Source of the DNA: Branchiostoma floridae
Lineage: Eukaryota; Chordata; Leptocardii; Amphioxiformes; Branchiostomatidae
Assembly (NCBI RefSeq): GCF_000003815.2
Contig: NC_049984.1
Coordinates: forward strand, 7,286,998-7,350,997
DNA length: 64,000 nucleotides
Direction: 5' to 3'
The first letter of the stretch is position 1; each line of letters begins with the position of its first letter. Made by a program: the position numbers and the translations under genes. Shown piece by piece: positions 1 through 12,186 of the stretch. The notes under the pieces are model-generated. The model worked only from the letters and a program-made list of their open reading frames with translations, did not search any database and was not told the origin of the DNA.

Positions 1-240
1 GACATTTAGGAAAAGTCTAAAAGCCAGACGGATGGAGGCCTGGCAAACCTCCATACCGTATCAGCCACACAGTGATTTACATCATTCAACGGTACGGGAG
101 ACCTGGCGCATTCCAATCTCGTATTCAGGTAAAAGAAAGGGTATGCCACCCCGTAAGGGGCAGTATAACCCCAACGGTGCTGTAATACACAGTATGACTA
201 TGACTGACTGACTGAAAAGCCAGACAGACAATCAATGTAA
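1..240 (+). mobile_element. 3' end of a LINE retrotransposon (remnant)
   Basis: An open frame from base 2 to about 213 reads TFRKSLKARR at its start and ends at a TGA, followed closely by a short run of TGAC/TGACT units. A basic C-terminal tail followed by a short tandem terminal repeat is typical of CR1/L2-type non-LTR elements. Only the last 70 or so residues are inside the window, with no reverse transcriptase core, so the family is an inference. It could also be an unrelated exon fragment. Confidence 0.45.
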
Positions 241-726
241 AGCAATTCAATGTTCATGATTTTGTGTTCTCTACATGTAACCAGTAGGATCTACCAAGTG
301 AGGTATGTGGAAGAAAACACAGGGGCATTGTACCCATGGCACAAACTTACTCACATACCAATCTAAGTATAGATTTCACCACCCACTATTATGTGTGTGA
401 CATTTGACTGGATTCCCTTACCCTACCTTTACTACATTTTTTCTTAGTTATACGTATCCTGTGCAGCAGTTTTTGCATCTTTTAACTCACTTCTAAACTG
501 TAGGGGATTGGATTAATTCATCATGCTTAAGTTAGTGAACTACATGTAGCTACAGGAATGGAAAACATACTGCATTTTAAAAGCACATTCTGACACCCTT
601 TGAACTTGATAAAAATGGCACTTTTCCACACAACAATAGACGGCAGAAATTTAGCCACATGTGGTGGTAATGTTTGAATGTTTGTGACATTCACTTCTCA
701 ATGCTCACATCTTCCCACTCCACCAG
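241..726. other. intronic or upstream DNA, nothing assigned
   Basis: AT-rich sequence between the LINE tail and the first recognisable exon of the plus-strand gene. No convincing exon was found. Because the first exon found begins in phase 0 without a start codon, this stretch is probably intron of a gene that starts further left. Confidence 0.4.
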
Positions 727-3700
727 GGTGCTACCTGGAAGCAGATTCATCAGGCAGAGAAGGATATGGAAGACAGGAGGAAGTAAGACTTTTTTTTCTG
801 TATACACTGTATTTGTGCATGATCAGTATCCTTCGCAGACTTTTGAGAACGCTGGCTTTTATTATTTTTTGGAGTGCTGGTTTGCGATTTCTACATGGGC
901 TAGGGTTTTTTAATGCAGGGAGAGGGTGTTCTGTGCTCGCCAAAGCTAGAACTGCTAGAAGTCTACAAAGGAGGCTATGCAGGATGTTTGTCAGAAGAAA
1001 AAAACATGTATTTTGTCATATCAGAGTTTTTGTTCAAAACTTTTGCATGAAAGTTCAAGGGAGTGGAGCAACAGAGTAGTGGGATGCTTTTGATGTTTCC
1101 CCATTTCCATGGTGTGGAGTTTTAAGTGGAAATAGGGTCGTCTAAGAAGAGGGGAGAAATTACTGTTAGATGGGTCACAGTGGCCATTTAGCATTCCTGG
1201 TCAATCTGAACATTATGTTTGTAAGTGAACCTTCTCTCATAGGTAAGGAGCCCTGCCATATGTATTATTTCTGTAATGCTAGATAGATAAGAAACTTGTT
1301 TGATTAAAGGAGTATTTGTATTTTCTTTTAGGGCTCTGCTGAGAGAGAACATGTCCGAACGTGTCAAGCAGGCGTATGACTTGATGGGTGACATTGTGAT
1401 CGACACGCCAGAGTACCCCGCCTCCAGTCTCCCTCCTCCCTCTGTCAAGAAAAAGAAGCCTGCAAAACCCGGCAGTTCTGCTAGAGGGAGCTCTCCACAG
1501 CGCAAGGGGCTACCAAAGTCCTCCACGCCTATCCCCAGGTCCCAGACATGGAGGATGCAGGATACAGGTTTTGATGTTGATGAATACGACATTGATGATG
1601 CATACATAGAGGAACTCCTGCAGGACAGTGGAGAGGTGCAGGGAGACATGTTGAAGACTTACAAAGTCAGGGATGTGTCTAAGATAGGTGAACAACCTGC
1701 AGCACAAGGTACATTTGTTCTGTAAATGTTGAAAAGTTGTCAGGGTTTTAAGTGCTAAAATATGCTTTGTCTTCCATGGTGTTACAACTGTTATTTTAAT
1801 CACTAATGGATTCTCCAAACTCTCTATTTTCACACTTCTGATAACAGATAAATTTACAGTATTGTCTATCCACTTCTTCATTATCGTTATGTCCTTTATA
1901 TATTATTTATGTGGCAGAACCTATTTTAAGATTTTGAATTAATGAAATAAGGGACAGTATAGAGGAAATAATTTTAGACGAGCTGCATAGAATGAAAAAA
2001 GTCTATGAAAGTATATTTTGTATGGTCTATGAAGTAAAAATTCCCATCAACTTGTAGCTTTATCTTTGCTGCATACATTTACCAGTCAGTGTATCAACAA
2101 GTTGCAACTATTGATCAATGGTGCCTGTGTATTCTTCAGGTGGCCGCAGACCGAAACCCTTCACCCAGCTGGTGAGACAACAGCGACCGGAGGCAGCCAG
2201 GAAGCAGACCACAGGCAAACCCAAGACCTACGCAGAGAAACTAGGTGATGCAAATGGCAGCAAGATTCCCAGGCCAACATTCAACAAGCTCAAAGACCAA
2301 CAGAGGCTCTATGGTGTGTTTGGGTTTGTGTTTTTGGTGACACCTCCGGGGTGGAGCCAATAGGTATTGAAGTGAGCAGATTGAGGTCATGTTCTTAAAA
2401 AAAAATTTTTTCAGCACCAAAGCAGATAATGCATGCTAACTTGCAACTTCAATTGATAGCTTGAAAGAAAAGTAAGGATAACAGCCACAAGAAGACTAAC
2501 AAGCGCACTGTTTTTTTTTTGCAAATTGGGATGGAAGGCGTGTTCCCATGCTTCATTTTATTAGCATCACCTCTTTTTAAATCCACTGTTCATTTCAAGA
2601 ATCAAGCTTTTTATTCATTGCAATTTCTAAACTGAGGCATGTATATAAATTGAGGGGTGTGTTGCATGTTGCCCCTTTGCACATGTATGGTTTATTTTTT
2701 ATCAATCATTCTCTCACGATTGTAAGTCTCTTCAAGTTGAAAAAACATCTACACTTAAGCATGTCATAAACGTCACTGTTCATACACAATACGCACGTGT
2801 AGGCACCACACGACTGCCTGGCACGGCCAAGTCTAGGGAAAAGACCTCTCCCCGCTTGGTGAAGACCTACGCACAGCGGTTACAGGAACTTCGCCGCACA
2901 CCTGGCTCTGCTTACTCTCGACCTATACTCACAACTAAGGGTGATGGTGAGGTGTCTTACTAACAGTAACATCTGTAGCAATTCTCTTTTAACATTCAGT
3001 AACACCTGATTGTAGTTTTTCTGTTTTATTATGTCTTTGATGTTGTGTGTGGGTCACCACACCAGCCCCTGCTGCCAGTGACCCACGTGTATTTTGTTGC
3101 CTTGCAATATCCTAATCAAATCAAATCAAATAGAACGTTCCTCGTTTTGTTTAGTTCTGTCTTGCACCTCAGCCTGCTGTTAGATTTTGCTGTAGTCCTT
3201 TAGTGATCTCACAACTCGGTGTGATTACCTACACTCTGATCAGATTATTCTGTGATCAAGAAACTGTCCTCGTGATCTGTGATCATAATGTAGTGTCCTT
3301 CATGATCATCCACTGATTTCTGAATTTCTATCTTCAAATAACACTCTGTAACAAGTAAGAACATTTATTTACTAACCATTTAACCTGTGAAATAGGGATC
3401 ATCTTATTGTTGCATGCAAAATTGTCTACCAAAGAGTATCCATTAAATATAGATTGCAATAGATAAGATTATAACAGACAAGATTTGGGCCAAGTATTTG
3501 CCTCCTTTAAGTTTTGAAACAGAAAAGTGCACATAGCAAATGACTTCTGCTATGCGTATATCTTTTCATCCACCTTCTATTCATGGATACATCATAATCA
3601 AATCTGACTGTCTATTTCAAGTGTCAATACATTTTCTATATGAATTTCAGACTTGCATTTCAGTGTCAGTTTTAAGTGTATTGTACATTAATCTTTGCAT

Positions 3701-5538
3701 AATAAAAGTATTACACAAAATGCAGCCACTATAACACACATAATTAGTCAATCTGTGGAATATTTTTTTTATTGTAGGTGCTTAGATAAAAGAAAATATC
3801 TCAGTACACAATTCTCAAACTTAACTTGTTACCCTATAATTTTGTATAGGGGCTGCTGGTGGTGGTGCAACCAGCAGAAATCGTATGCAGGAGGTGACCA
3901 GGCGAGGCCTGCACAGCGAACCCAAGCCTCGCAAGTACGCATCAACGTACGCACAGCGGCTACAGAGCCAACAGCCAGGCACTGGGAGGAGGGGTGAGTA
4001 CAATCTGTGTTGTGCTTAATGTAAAAAAACAGATCACACACGGATTTTATGGTACATATATAACGTCAGTTCTGTGAGAATATTTCAAGAAGAAAAGGGT
4101 CTGCTAGCTTAGTGTGAAAACTTTTTCTTTGTCCAAAAGAATTATATGATTATGATACAACACTTCAACTTCAACATTAAGCTACAGGATGGTACAGGCT
4201 TACAGGTACATTTGTACGTATACCTGTGGCTGCAATACTGCAGTCACATGTCACCTTGAGAAAGGTTGGGAGGACCTAGCAGAATGACGTACCAGGTTAC
4301 TTCAGTATTTGTTGTGTTTATCAGGTGGCAGAGTGAGCCCCCGACAGCCGGTGGGGAAGAGATTTGAAGGTCCCCGTCACAAACCCAAGACGTACTCACA
4401 ACAGCTCCAAGAGATTTCTGCTGCAGCTCCCAAGGGCAGACCCAGGCTGGCTTATAGTATGTCATACAATCATGTACACTGTCTTTACTCAGAGCAGAGC
4501 TACCATCTTGTCGCATTACTTCGATGAACATAGCTTCGATGAACGTAGCTAATGTAGAATTGAAATAAAAGTTGATGAAGATTAGACATCCAGGTAATAA
4601 GATGTCTCAAAAAGCAGTTACTCAAGCAACTGGATATGACTTGGGAAAAGGTCAGACGTTTCAACTAGCATCCACTAAAAGTGTCACTGACGAAAACTAA
4701 TGGATGCTAGTTGAAATGTCTGACCGTTTCCAAAATCATATCCAGTTGCTTGAGTAACTGCTTTTGGGCACATTTTGAGAATATCTTATGGGGTCATTAT
4801 GCAGAAATTGAAAGAACCTGTCATTGTCTTTTCTTCATTAGCTGGCACATCATCCAGAGGCTTCAAATCCCCGTCCATGCGGACTCAGACGCTCCGCCAT
4901 GCACCGTACCCGGACGTGTACGAGTCTGTACTGGAGGATATATCCGAGGCCAGCACGGCCAGCTTGCTCCGCAGTACGTCAGACGATGTCAGGAGAATTC
5001 TGGAGGAGGAGGACATCTTTGGGGTAGGAACTTAAAGGAAATGGTCTCACATAGATGTTCTCTTGTTTACAACATACTAGAGGTCTCATGTAGAAGTATC
5101 ATGAATCTTGTTTGAAAGAAACTAGAGCTCAGTTTCTGTCTTTTCAGAGCAAACAGAATCACATTAAAAAATGAGTTTGGAAAAGATTGATTTTACTTTA
5201 AAATTCCTGTGTTGACTTTTGCTATAATTGTTTGGCAAATATTTGATAAAGATTCATCAAACATTTTTCCCTCAAGAAAGGGCATCTTTTTGGATGCTAT
5301 TAGCAAATCTAACCTAGTACTTTTCCTTCCATAGGATGGAGGTGCAAGACCCAGGCAGAGAGACTACCCTGATTACGATGCTTCCAGTCTGTACGATGTT
5401 GGAGATGATCTGCTGGGAGATGACTACATCAATAGTGTGGACCCTGACCAACTGAGTCAGGCCTCGCAGAGCACAGGCAGCATCCTCAGCAACATCAACT
5501 GGGATGAGGTGGAGCAGCTCATTGCAACGGTGGAATGA
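727..5538 (+). CDS. unrecognised protein with repeated KTYxxxL motifs (3' part of gene)
   Basis: Eight exons join in frame with GT-AG borders: 727-782, 1332-1708, 2140-2313, 2803-2940, 3850-3993, 4325-4456, 4842-5023 and 5335-5538 (stop TGA). They give 468 residues; the start lies upstream and was not found. The first part is charged and helical (WKQIHQAEKDMEDRRK, then RENMSERVKQAYDLM), followed by a Pro/Lys/Arg-rich basic stretch. Four consecutive exons each carry one motif: KPKTYAEKL, VKTYAQRLQEL, ASTYAQRLQSQ and KPKTYSQQLQEI. All four exons are phase 1-1, which suggests exon duplication. The C-terminus is acidic and ends NINWDEVEQLIATVE. No catalytic domain, membrane segment or signal peptide is visible. 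I do not recognise the family. The basic repeats and helical N-terminus would suit a cytoskeletal or centrosomal scaffold, but that is a guess. Confidence 0.75.
4608..4766. mobile_element. near-perfect palindromic MITE in an intron
   Basis: The two halves are inverted copies of about 65 bp. The left arm begins AAAGCAGTTACTCAAGCAAC and the right arm ends with its complement. They are separated by a short loop near 4680-4695. The element lies in the intron between exons 4325-4456 and 4842-5023. A diverged relative sits at about 58569-58717 in a UBA2 intron. Confidence 0.65.
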
Positions 5539-6702
5539 TGTTAATCACGACTGTTAGAAAGTGGCACAATCCATATATCTGTTGATTTCATCTGTTGTTG
5601 TTGTTGGAATGGTCAATTCAGGTTAAAAGGGTTAAAGGTTTCTTGATGATGTAGAGCCATAATATTTAAAGAGGATGGTGTTGATTTTTTTGGGAAAGAG
5701 TCTCAAAGATGATCGAGCTTGTGGAGATTGGGATGATCCCCTGCTATGGATTTCTCTTTCAGCTCTAGCTATTGCTGTGCTGAAAGTGATATCTTCCAAT
5801 TAGGGGTGGGTACCGGTACAGAAAATTCAGGTCCAGGTCCGGTTCAGGTCCAGAGGATAAGGTCCAGGTTTGGACCTGAACCTGGACCTGATTCAGCACG
5901 TAAGAACTTGTGAATGGACGATACTCAAAACAATGGTCCATTTTGCAACAAAAACATCTGTTTTGTGGAGTATTTGACTCCCAGTGGCGTTTTAAAATCC
6001 TACAAGGCTACTACCTCTGTACGATTGGCTGTAAAACTTGGTAGAAATGACTATAGACTATACTCTACTTCGCTGTTGCTATTTCCTTCACCGGTAAGCC
6101 CCGAAACGTGTGGAAACGTGTGAATTATAATGTGTTCATTTTCCAATCGGTCCAACATCCGGTCCACCCAATTTTTTCAGGTCCGGTTTTTCTGGACCGG
6201 TCCAATGAGAAAAAACGGTTTTGTACCGGTACATCGTACCGGTACCCAGCCCTACTTCCAATACTTTCCAAATGTATCTAACACATCCGATATCACAGTT
6301 CATCAATGATTCTTTAGCCTTGTCCATGGTGCTAATCAAGAACTGTTGTGGTGTTTTCTGCAATAATCATTAAGTAGTGTGATTTTTGGCTTCAGTTTAT
6401 CAAAGTTGTTGCAACGGCCAACATCAGAGAATATGTCCATATGTGGAACATGACTTGACCAATTGTTGTAAATAGTAACTTCTATTTTATGTCGTATAAT
6501 GAAAGCACTTTCTGTGTCTTTTGCTTTGACTGTACATGTTTGATGAAAGTTCATTTGTAAATTGGTGATGTATTACAAAACAGTCCTAAGGAGTTATAAG
6601 TGCATTTAGCTGTTTTCTTCTATGATAGCATTCAAAAATGTTAGGCATTACTTGTACATTCCATAGAACTTATGCCCAACTTCTCTATGATGCCATAATA
6701 AA
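5539..6702 (+). other. 3' UTR and poly(A) signal of the KTY-repeat gene
   Basis: Sequence after the stop codon runs to AATAAA at 6697-6702, the best poly(A) signal downstream. A 454-bp hAT-like element (5801-6254) is inserted within it. The exact cleavage site cannot be seen. Confidence 0.4.
5801..6254. mobile_element. non-autonomous hAT-like transposon with 8-bp target duplication
   Basis: The ends are inverted repeats: TAGGGGTGGGTACCGGTAC at the left and GTACCGGTACCCAGCCCTA at the right (18 of 19 match). The flanks are a perfect 8-bp direct repeat, CTTCCAAT, at 5793-5800 and 6255-6262. A TAGGG-type terminus and 8-bp target duplication are hAT hallmarks. No transposase is encoded. The inside is rich in GGTCCAGGT-type inverted motifs. 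Confidence 0.8.
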
Positions 6703-7375
6703 CAATGCTGCAAACATATTCACTAAAAAGTATTTCGTCCTTTCTTGTGTCATATTATTGTTGCATCAGATACCAATACCACACTACCTATTGCAGATAT
6801 ACTAGGTACTTTGTCGTCTGTATGTTGTTCAGATAAATGTCGCGGCAACAGAACTGCGTACAAATGCAATTCCTATAGTTAAATTGCACCATAAATTTTC
6901 TCCAGTTAGATAATTGCTATGGCAATCGTTAATGCTTCTATTACCCTTCTTATGCATCGACCTTTGCTATTGTGAGTAATGGGAATCCCCATCGTCATAC
7001 GAACAACAACACCTAACCTAACCTACAGGACTTATTCAACTCAATAAACCACTGAAGCTAGCGAGTCTTCCATCATAACTCACCAAAATACTTATTGTCA
7101 GATCGACCATGTTGTCGTCCGTCTGAAATCATTCCCGTCTTTTGAGTAGTATTTCTGACTTACTATCCTTTTCATTTGAAGTTGTTCGACACAGTCGGCC
7201 CCTTTGGCATACTTGGTGACGTCCTGAGTCTTAAGTACATATGCTGGGTCGGTGCTTTCCGTTGTCAATTGAGTGTGGCGATTTTAACCGACCGGGTGTT
7301 CTATACATGTAGACTTCTTGCCTCCCTTGTGTGTTGCTGACAACGCTGTCAAAGCTGCCCTGAGTACAGCTAACC
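6703..7375. other. intergenic region and 5' flank of the TPR gene
   Basis: No coding exon is supported here. The 3' part is presumably promoter and 5' UTR of the TPR gene that starts at 7376. No clear TATA box was found. Confidence 0.4.
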
Positions 7376-10300
7376 ATGACTACCGTAGAAAAGGAAACGC
7401 CAGAAGTGTCCAACTCTTCCATTGAAAGTGGCAACTCTTCGAGTGACAGGTAGGACTGCTATGCTGTAGTCTTGTTGCTTTCCTCCCTTTACATAGTTCT
7501 TAGACTCTTTATATGCTTCAGTTGTGATTTGCCTGACATTGTACTTAATTGCTCATGTCCAAAGTTAGACAGTTTATATGTTTGTTGCACAGTTTCACGT
7601 TTCAACCCTTTGTTTTCAGAAACAACGTTGTAACATTAAACATACATGTAAAGTAACCTCACGGGCTTCTCACGAGACGTGTCATGTGACAGCCGATTAT
7701 TTGCCCCTACTTGCTCTTTGAACCCAAACATGTACCGACCTGTATATACAAACCGTAGATTTGGAAAACTGCCAAAACAGAAAGTTGATTGACAGGCCTA
7801 TTGTACTGATAAAATTACGGGATTGTTAAGGGGGGGTGCATTAGTACTACATGTTGACATTTGATCTTAGTTTCTGGATTGAACGTGCGTCTGAAATCCG
7901 TGCTTCAGACAGGTGACCTATAGTCAAATTGTTAGCCGCATGCTTTTTTTAACACAAATTGAAAACAAATGTTTATATCATGTGTAGTAACAATAGTAAT
8001 TCGGCCTTTGAAAGATGGGTAAAGACTAAAGAAAAGAGTAAACTCATCCTCTAAAATTACATCTAAATAAATTTGCCGCTTTTGTTGAATCCTTCAACAA
8101 ACTGTCAACGGTGAAGTTTTATATGACGAATGCTTGATAATCCCTACCTAAAAGATAAAAGTTTGTCGTATATATACATCATTTTATTTTTATCCACAGC
8201 TCCAGTGATGACGAACTGTCCTCACCACGATTTGAGCATCAGTCTAAGGTATACTTGGCATGAACAGATTTATAACTAATCGATTGCACTTTATTCAGTG
8301 TCTGTATCATACAACCGTTCAAATTCTGCAATAAGCCGCTTTTTTCCATTTCAGAGACGTGGAAGTAGCAGGGATGACTTGGCCAACGTTCTGAAGTCTG
8401 TCAATGCAATGACAGGTGAATTACAAATACTTATCTGACTTGTCATATTCACATTTTAAACATTTGCCGTAACGTTTTTAGCAAATAATATTGTTACTAA
8501 ATCTCACCTAATTATAATGTCTGTCTGAGTTTGTTTTTGTTTTTTCATGCTTCAAACAGGACCACCTACGCCTACGGTGATCCATGTCCAAGCGGAAAAC
8601 GCCCAAGTCGGGAACGACAACATCTTGTACAAAGACAAAAAGAGACACAAACCAGGTGTCATATTGTAAATTTGCTTATATGACTTTCAAAGATGTAGGT
8701 GGATGGCTGAGCGGCGTCCACAATGATCATCCAATGCATTGCCCACACAAATGATTCGTTTTGATTGATGCCATTATTATTCGGTTCTTCATGTTTCTAA
8801 TTTCTGTATGACCAACTTCTTAACATATATATAAACAGATCTATAATGTGGTTGATCATGATGATCTTTTATCTCTGTCTGTCACAGGAAGGTCCAGTGA
8901 GTCCGAACCTGGCTGCACGAAGAGTCGAGGGGACGAGTTGCCGATTTTGGTGTACACTGTGCTCAGTTTGATGTGTCACATGGCTCCAAATACCGCAATA
9001 CCAGTTTGGTTTTTCCTACATCTCATTGACGACTGTAAAGAATTGGTTGAGGAGAAAGGGTCCGGATACAATGAGATGATTACAAATGAGCTAGGTCTGT
9101 CAGAGTTTGATCCATTCGTCGCTAAAAACGGTGGGAAAACGTTCATGATTAACAAGCGACAATGCGATGATCTACAGAATTCCCTCTTCCACAGCATTGC
9201 CCCTCGGAAACGTGCATTGATTGAGCTGGGTAAAATCTACGCTAAAACTTTTCATGAGTGCGACAACAAAGAATGGGAGAAACAAAAATCTATGCTTCCT
9301 CATCTGCGCCTTTTCTGGTTTCGGCATGTTAAGAAATACAATCTTTCGGAAAACATGCCTTTTGGTTTCATGGTGGCTTCTATCCGAATGATGGGGAAAT
9401 ACATGGATGGTGATTATAGAAGTCGCGTAGAAAAACTCGCAGACGACTGTCTGAGCCTTAGCAAGAGCCCCACAGAAAAGGAAAAGGCGCATCGAGCTCT
9501 TGGTGAAATTCGAAAGAAGTTAGGCCAGTATGACGCAGCTGAGAAAGCCTTGAAAGCAGCTGTGCAGATTCGAAGGGAGTTGTCAGGCAGTGAGCAAGGT
9601 CTTAAAGAATCGTTAGAGTATCAAGGTCATATGCTTTGGTTAGCTAAAGTTGCCACAGAGCGCGGACAGTTCAATGAGTCTCTGAAAATCCTCGAAGGGT
9701 GTCTACAGTGCAGCGCGATGCACGATGAAAATGTGCAAAATCTTCTGGCATCTGTTGTCTTCGAACAAGGTCGGTGTTATGAGAAGTTGGGGAAATTTGA
9801 CGACGCGTTTCCGTGCTATGACAAGGCGCTGAAGGCGCATTCCAACAACCTTAAAGACAGAGGAGGGTACAGGTACCCACAGTACCTGCTCAAACGAGCC
9901 CATATGTTAGCCTTGATCTCGCACGGTACCAGTACCGTCTCGAGCGCTGAGGTCCTTCTTGAGGCAATAGCGAACTGTGACGAAGCCGATTGTATTCTTT
10001 CCCGACGTCACGGTAGAAAACACAACTACAGAGCACTGCACTTCTGTATCCGTGCCAGGCTGTACATCAAACAGCGCAAGTTTGGTTTGGCTCAGGAATT
10101 TGCCCAAGACGCGCTGCGCATCGTGGTCGAAACTTACGGAAAGAAGCACAACAAAGTCGGTGACGCGCTTCTCATATTGGGCGAGATCTGGACAAATAAA
10201 GAGAATAAAGACAGAGACAACGTTCGTGCATTTAAAGCGTATCATTTCGCCTTAGCGTGCTTCGAGGGTGACCACCCTTGCATCAATGACCTCCGAGACA

Positions 10301-10392
10301 GAATGAGTGAACTAAAAGATAAGTTGGGGGAAACTGAAGTTTCTTTGCTTGACGACGATGATTTTGAAAATTTGATTGGTCCCAGCAATTAG
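7376..10392 (+). CDS. TPR protein with an N-terminal RHIM-like motif
   Basis: Five exons join in frame with GT-AG borders: 7376-7449, 8200-8248, 8355-8415, 8560-8655 and 8888-10392. The product is 594 residues. I chose ATG 7376 because the short upstream exons keep phase into the long last exon. Residues 1-50 are Ser/Asp/Glu-rich and likely disordered. Residues 68-85 contain AQVGNDNIL, which fits the RHIM core (V/I-Q-V/I/L-G-x-x-N-x-L/M) except that the first position is Ala. A Lys-rich stretch follows. Residues about 95-290 are helical with no P-loop or Walker motif. Residues about 290-550 contain TPR-like helical pairs (for example LGQYDAAEKALKAAVQIRRE, and LGKFDDAFPCYDKALKAH). The tail is acidic. 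RHIMs are amyloid-forming adaptor motifs in RIPK1, RIPK3, TRIF and ZBP1. Coupled to TPRs this suggests an immune or cell-death adaptor, by inference only. No family name was recognised. Confidence 0.82.
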
Positions 10393-11106
10393 GTACCAAC
10401 ATGTACTGTGTCCTCATTTTACGGCCATTGTCTAAATTAAGTCCCATTTTCGTGCTTAGTCCAACAAACATACTTCTTCGTCGCGGACCTTTTAGTTGTG
10501 TGCACATAAAACAAAAGCCTTTCTTTCTCTTACACTGGTATTGCGATTTGCGGTCATGTGCAACATAAAAATTGTAACAAATGAGCGCAAGCGAAAGATC
10601 ACTAGATATTGCCTGTACATGACATCATGCGGGACGATACTAGTCCTAGATATCCTTCTCTCGTGTGGTTGTTGTCATTAGAGAAAGGAAGTCGTAATGA
10701 TATTTTATAATACTAGTAGATCAATATTGAATGGCAGGGATGCTTTGTCCGATTCTTGATTTTCATCACATATGTGTATATGGTGATATATGTCTCATTT
10801 TTATGCCTGTACATATTTTTATATGTTATAAACTACTTGTGACCATAAGTCATCATTCCTCAACTGGAAGGTATTGCTATAGAATGCTATGTGATATAGA
10901 AAGTGGAATGTGATTGGATATAAGCTAGCCGCTTCATTGTATCTGTTTCACATTGAATATATGAAACTGTACTTGCTCACATCACGCAACGATGTAAATA
11001 ACTGTAAGTATTTGTATGTGTTACGTCTTGTGTACTTTTATATATGTCCAGGAAGATTAGCAGTGTACAATAATACTTTTTGTATCTCAGCTAATGGACA
11101 AATAAA
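10393..11106 (+). other. 3' UTR of the TPR gene
   Basis: AT-rich non-coding sequence follows the stop codon and reaches AATAAA at 11101-11106, in the setting ACAAATAAAGCC. No other exon or element was seen in it. Confidence 0.5.
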
Positions 11107-12186
11107 GCCTCTCTCTCAAAGCCTGTCACATGTCTGTTATATTATTTTTGATGATTAGTGAGTTACTCACTAACGATCCGTGACCATCTTACGGATTAGT
11201 TTAATGATTACCATAATGTAAAATGTGCTATGAAATCGAAAAGTCTGTTGTTGTTGTTGTTGTTGTTTTCCTTTAAAATGCAAAGATGACGTTTTTGTGC
11301 AACAGGGACCATCACTGAAGTAATTTCGCGGTAGGTTCCCCCCGAAAAGTGCCAAATATCCCTGCCGCAAAAAAAGTGCCAAAATTCCCTTGCTAACGTC
11401 AGACATCGTGTTGACTGTGTGATTTTGGCACATTTGATTTGTGAGGCACAGACATGGTCAACCCTGGTGTTCGACGTTCGAATATTAGATCGCAATTGCT
11501 AGATTTTATATCATTGTATAAAGAGGTAGCATTAAGGTTTCAAGTGAAATTATCGATCCAGTATAAGTTTCAATTCCGAACATTTTGTTCGCAGGTTCGA
11601 ACCCTCCTCATAGAACTCTGCTCACTTCTAGATCAGTTTCTACAACACGTATTCAGCTCTTATATAACGTTAATTCACCTTTATCCGCGGGGTAACTTGT
11701 ATCCCCGCCATTACTTTTAGAAAGGGGTATTTTCGGTGAGTGATTGTTTAATCAAGTCGACGGACAGTGGCTTTAAATTCTAATTCTTTCAAAATACTGC
11801 AGTTTGAAGCCACCGTCTGTCGACTTGATATCCCTAAATAACCCGTTACCCCGCGGATATAGGTGAATTAGCATTATATCTTACTAGTGGGAGATTATGT
11901 ATATGAGACGTGGTGAATATTATGGCAGTTCCGCTAGACGTCGCTTTTACACAGCACAGTGGAGGAGTCCACTGTCTCGCGCCGAAGATAACAATTCGTA
12001 ACCAAGGAATCCCTGAAAAATCTATCCATGTAGCATCAGTATCCATAATTTACATTTAATAGGCTGTAACATCAATATTTTATGACATTTTATCAAATGC
12101 AGGGATCGTTCTATTCATCTATCTGTTATAAAAGGTTACTTTATCATACCTATTTTAAAGTAGAATCGTCCAATTGACCATCTTTC
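11107..12186. other. intergenic DNA with a (GTT)n tract and a MITE
   Basis: This contains a trinucleotide GTT run at about 11246-11268 and the palindromic element at about 11659-11881. No coding exon is supported; short open frames here are incidental. Confidence 0.5.
11659..11881. mobile_element. palindromic MITE with nested inverted repeats
   Basis: The outer inverted repeat reads TAATTCACC then ATCCGCGGGGTAAC at the left and its complement at 11845-11870. The similarity extends several bases outward on both sides. A second inverted pair lies inside: a 27-bp arm around AAGTCGACGGACAGTGGC near 11753 and its complement ending near 11831. There is no coding capacity. Confidence 0.65.

Noticed and set aside
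8848-8886. Alternative start of the TPR protein at ATG 8848
   Set aside because: Four upstream exons with clean GT-AG borders join in phase at 8888, and the 39 bp before the acceptor read as intron end.
11207-11433. Minus-strand frame with polyglutamine
   Set aside because: It comes from the (GTT)n tract; no other coding signal.
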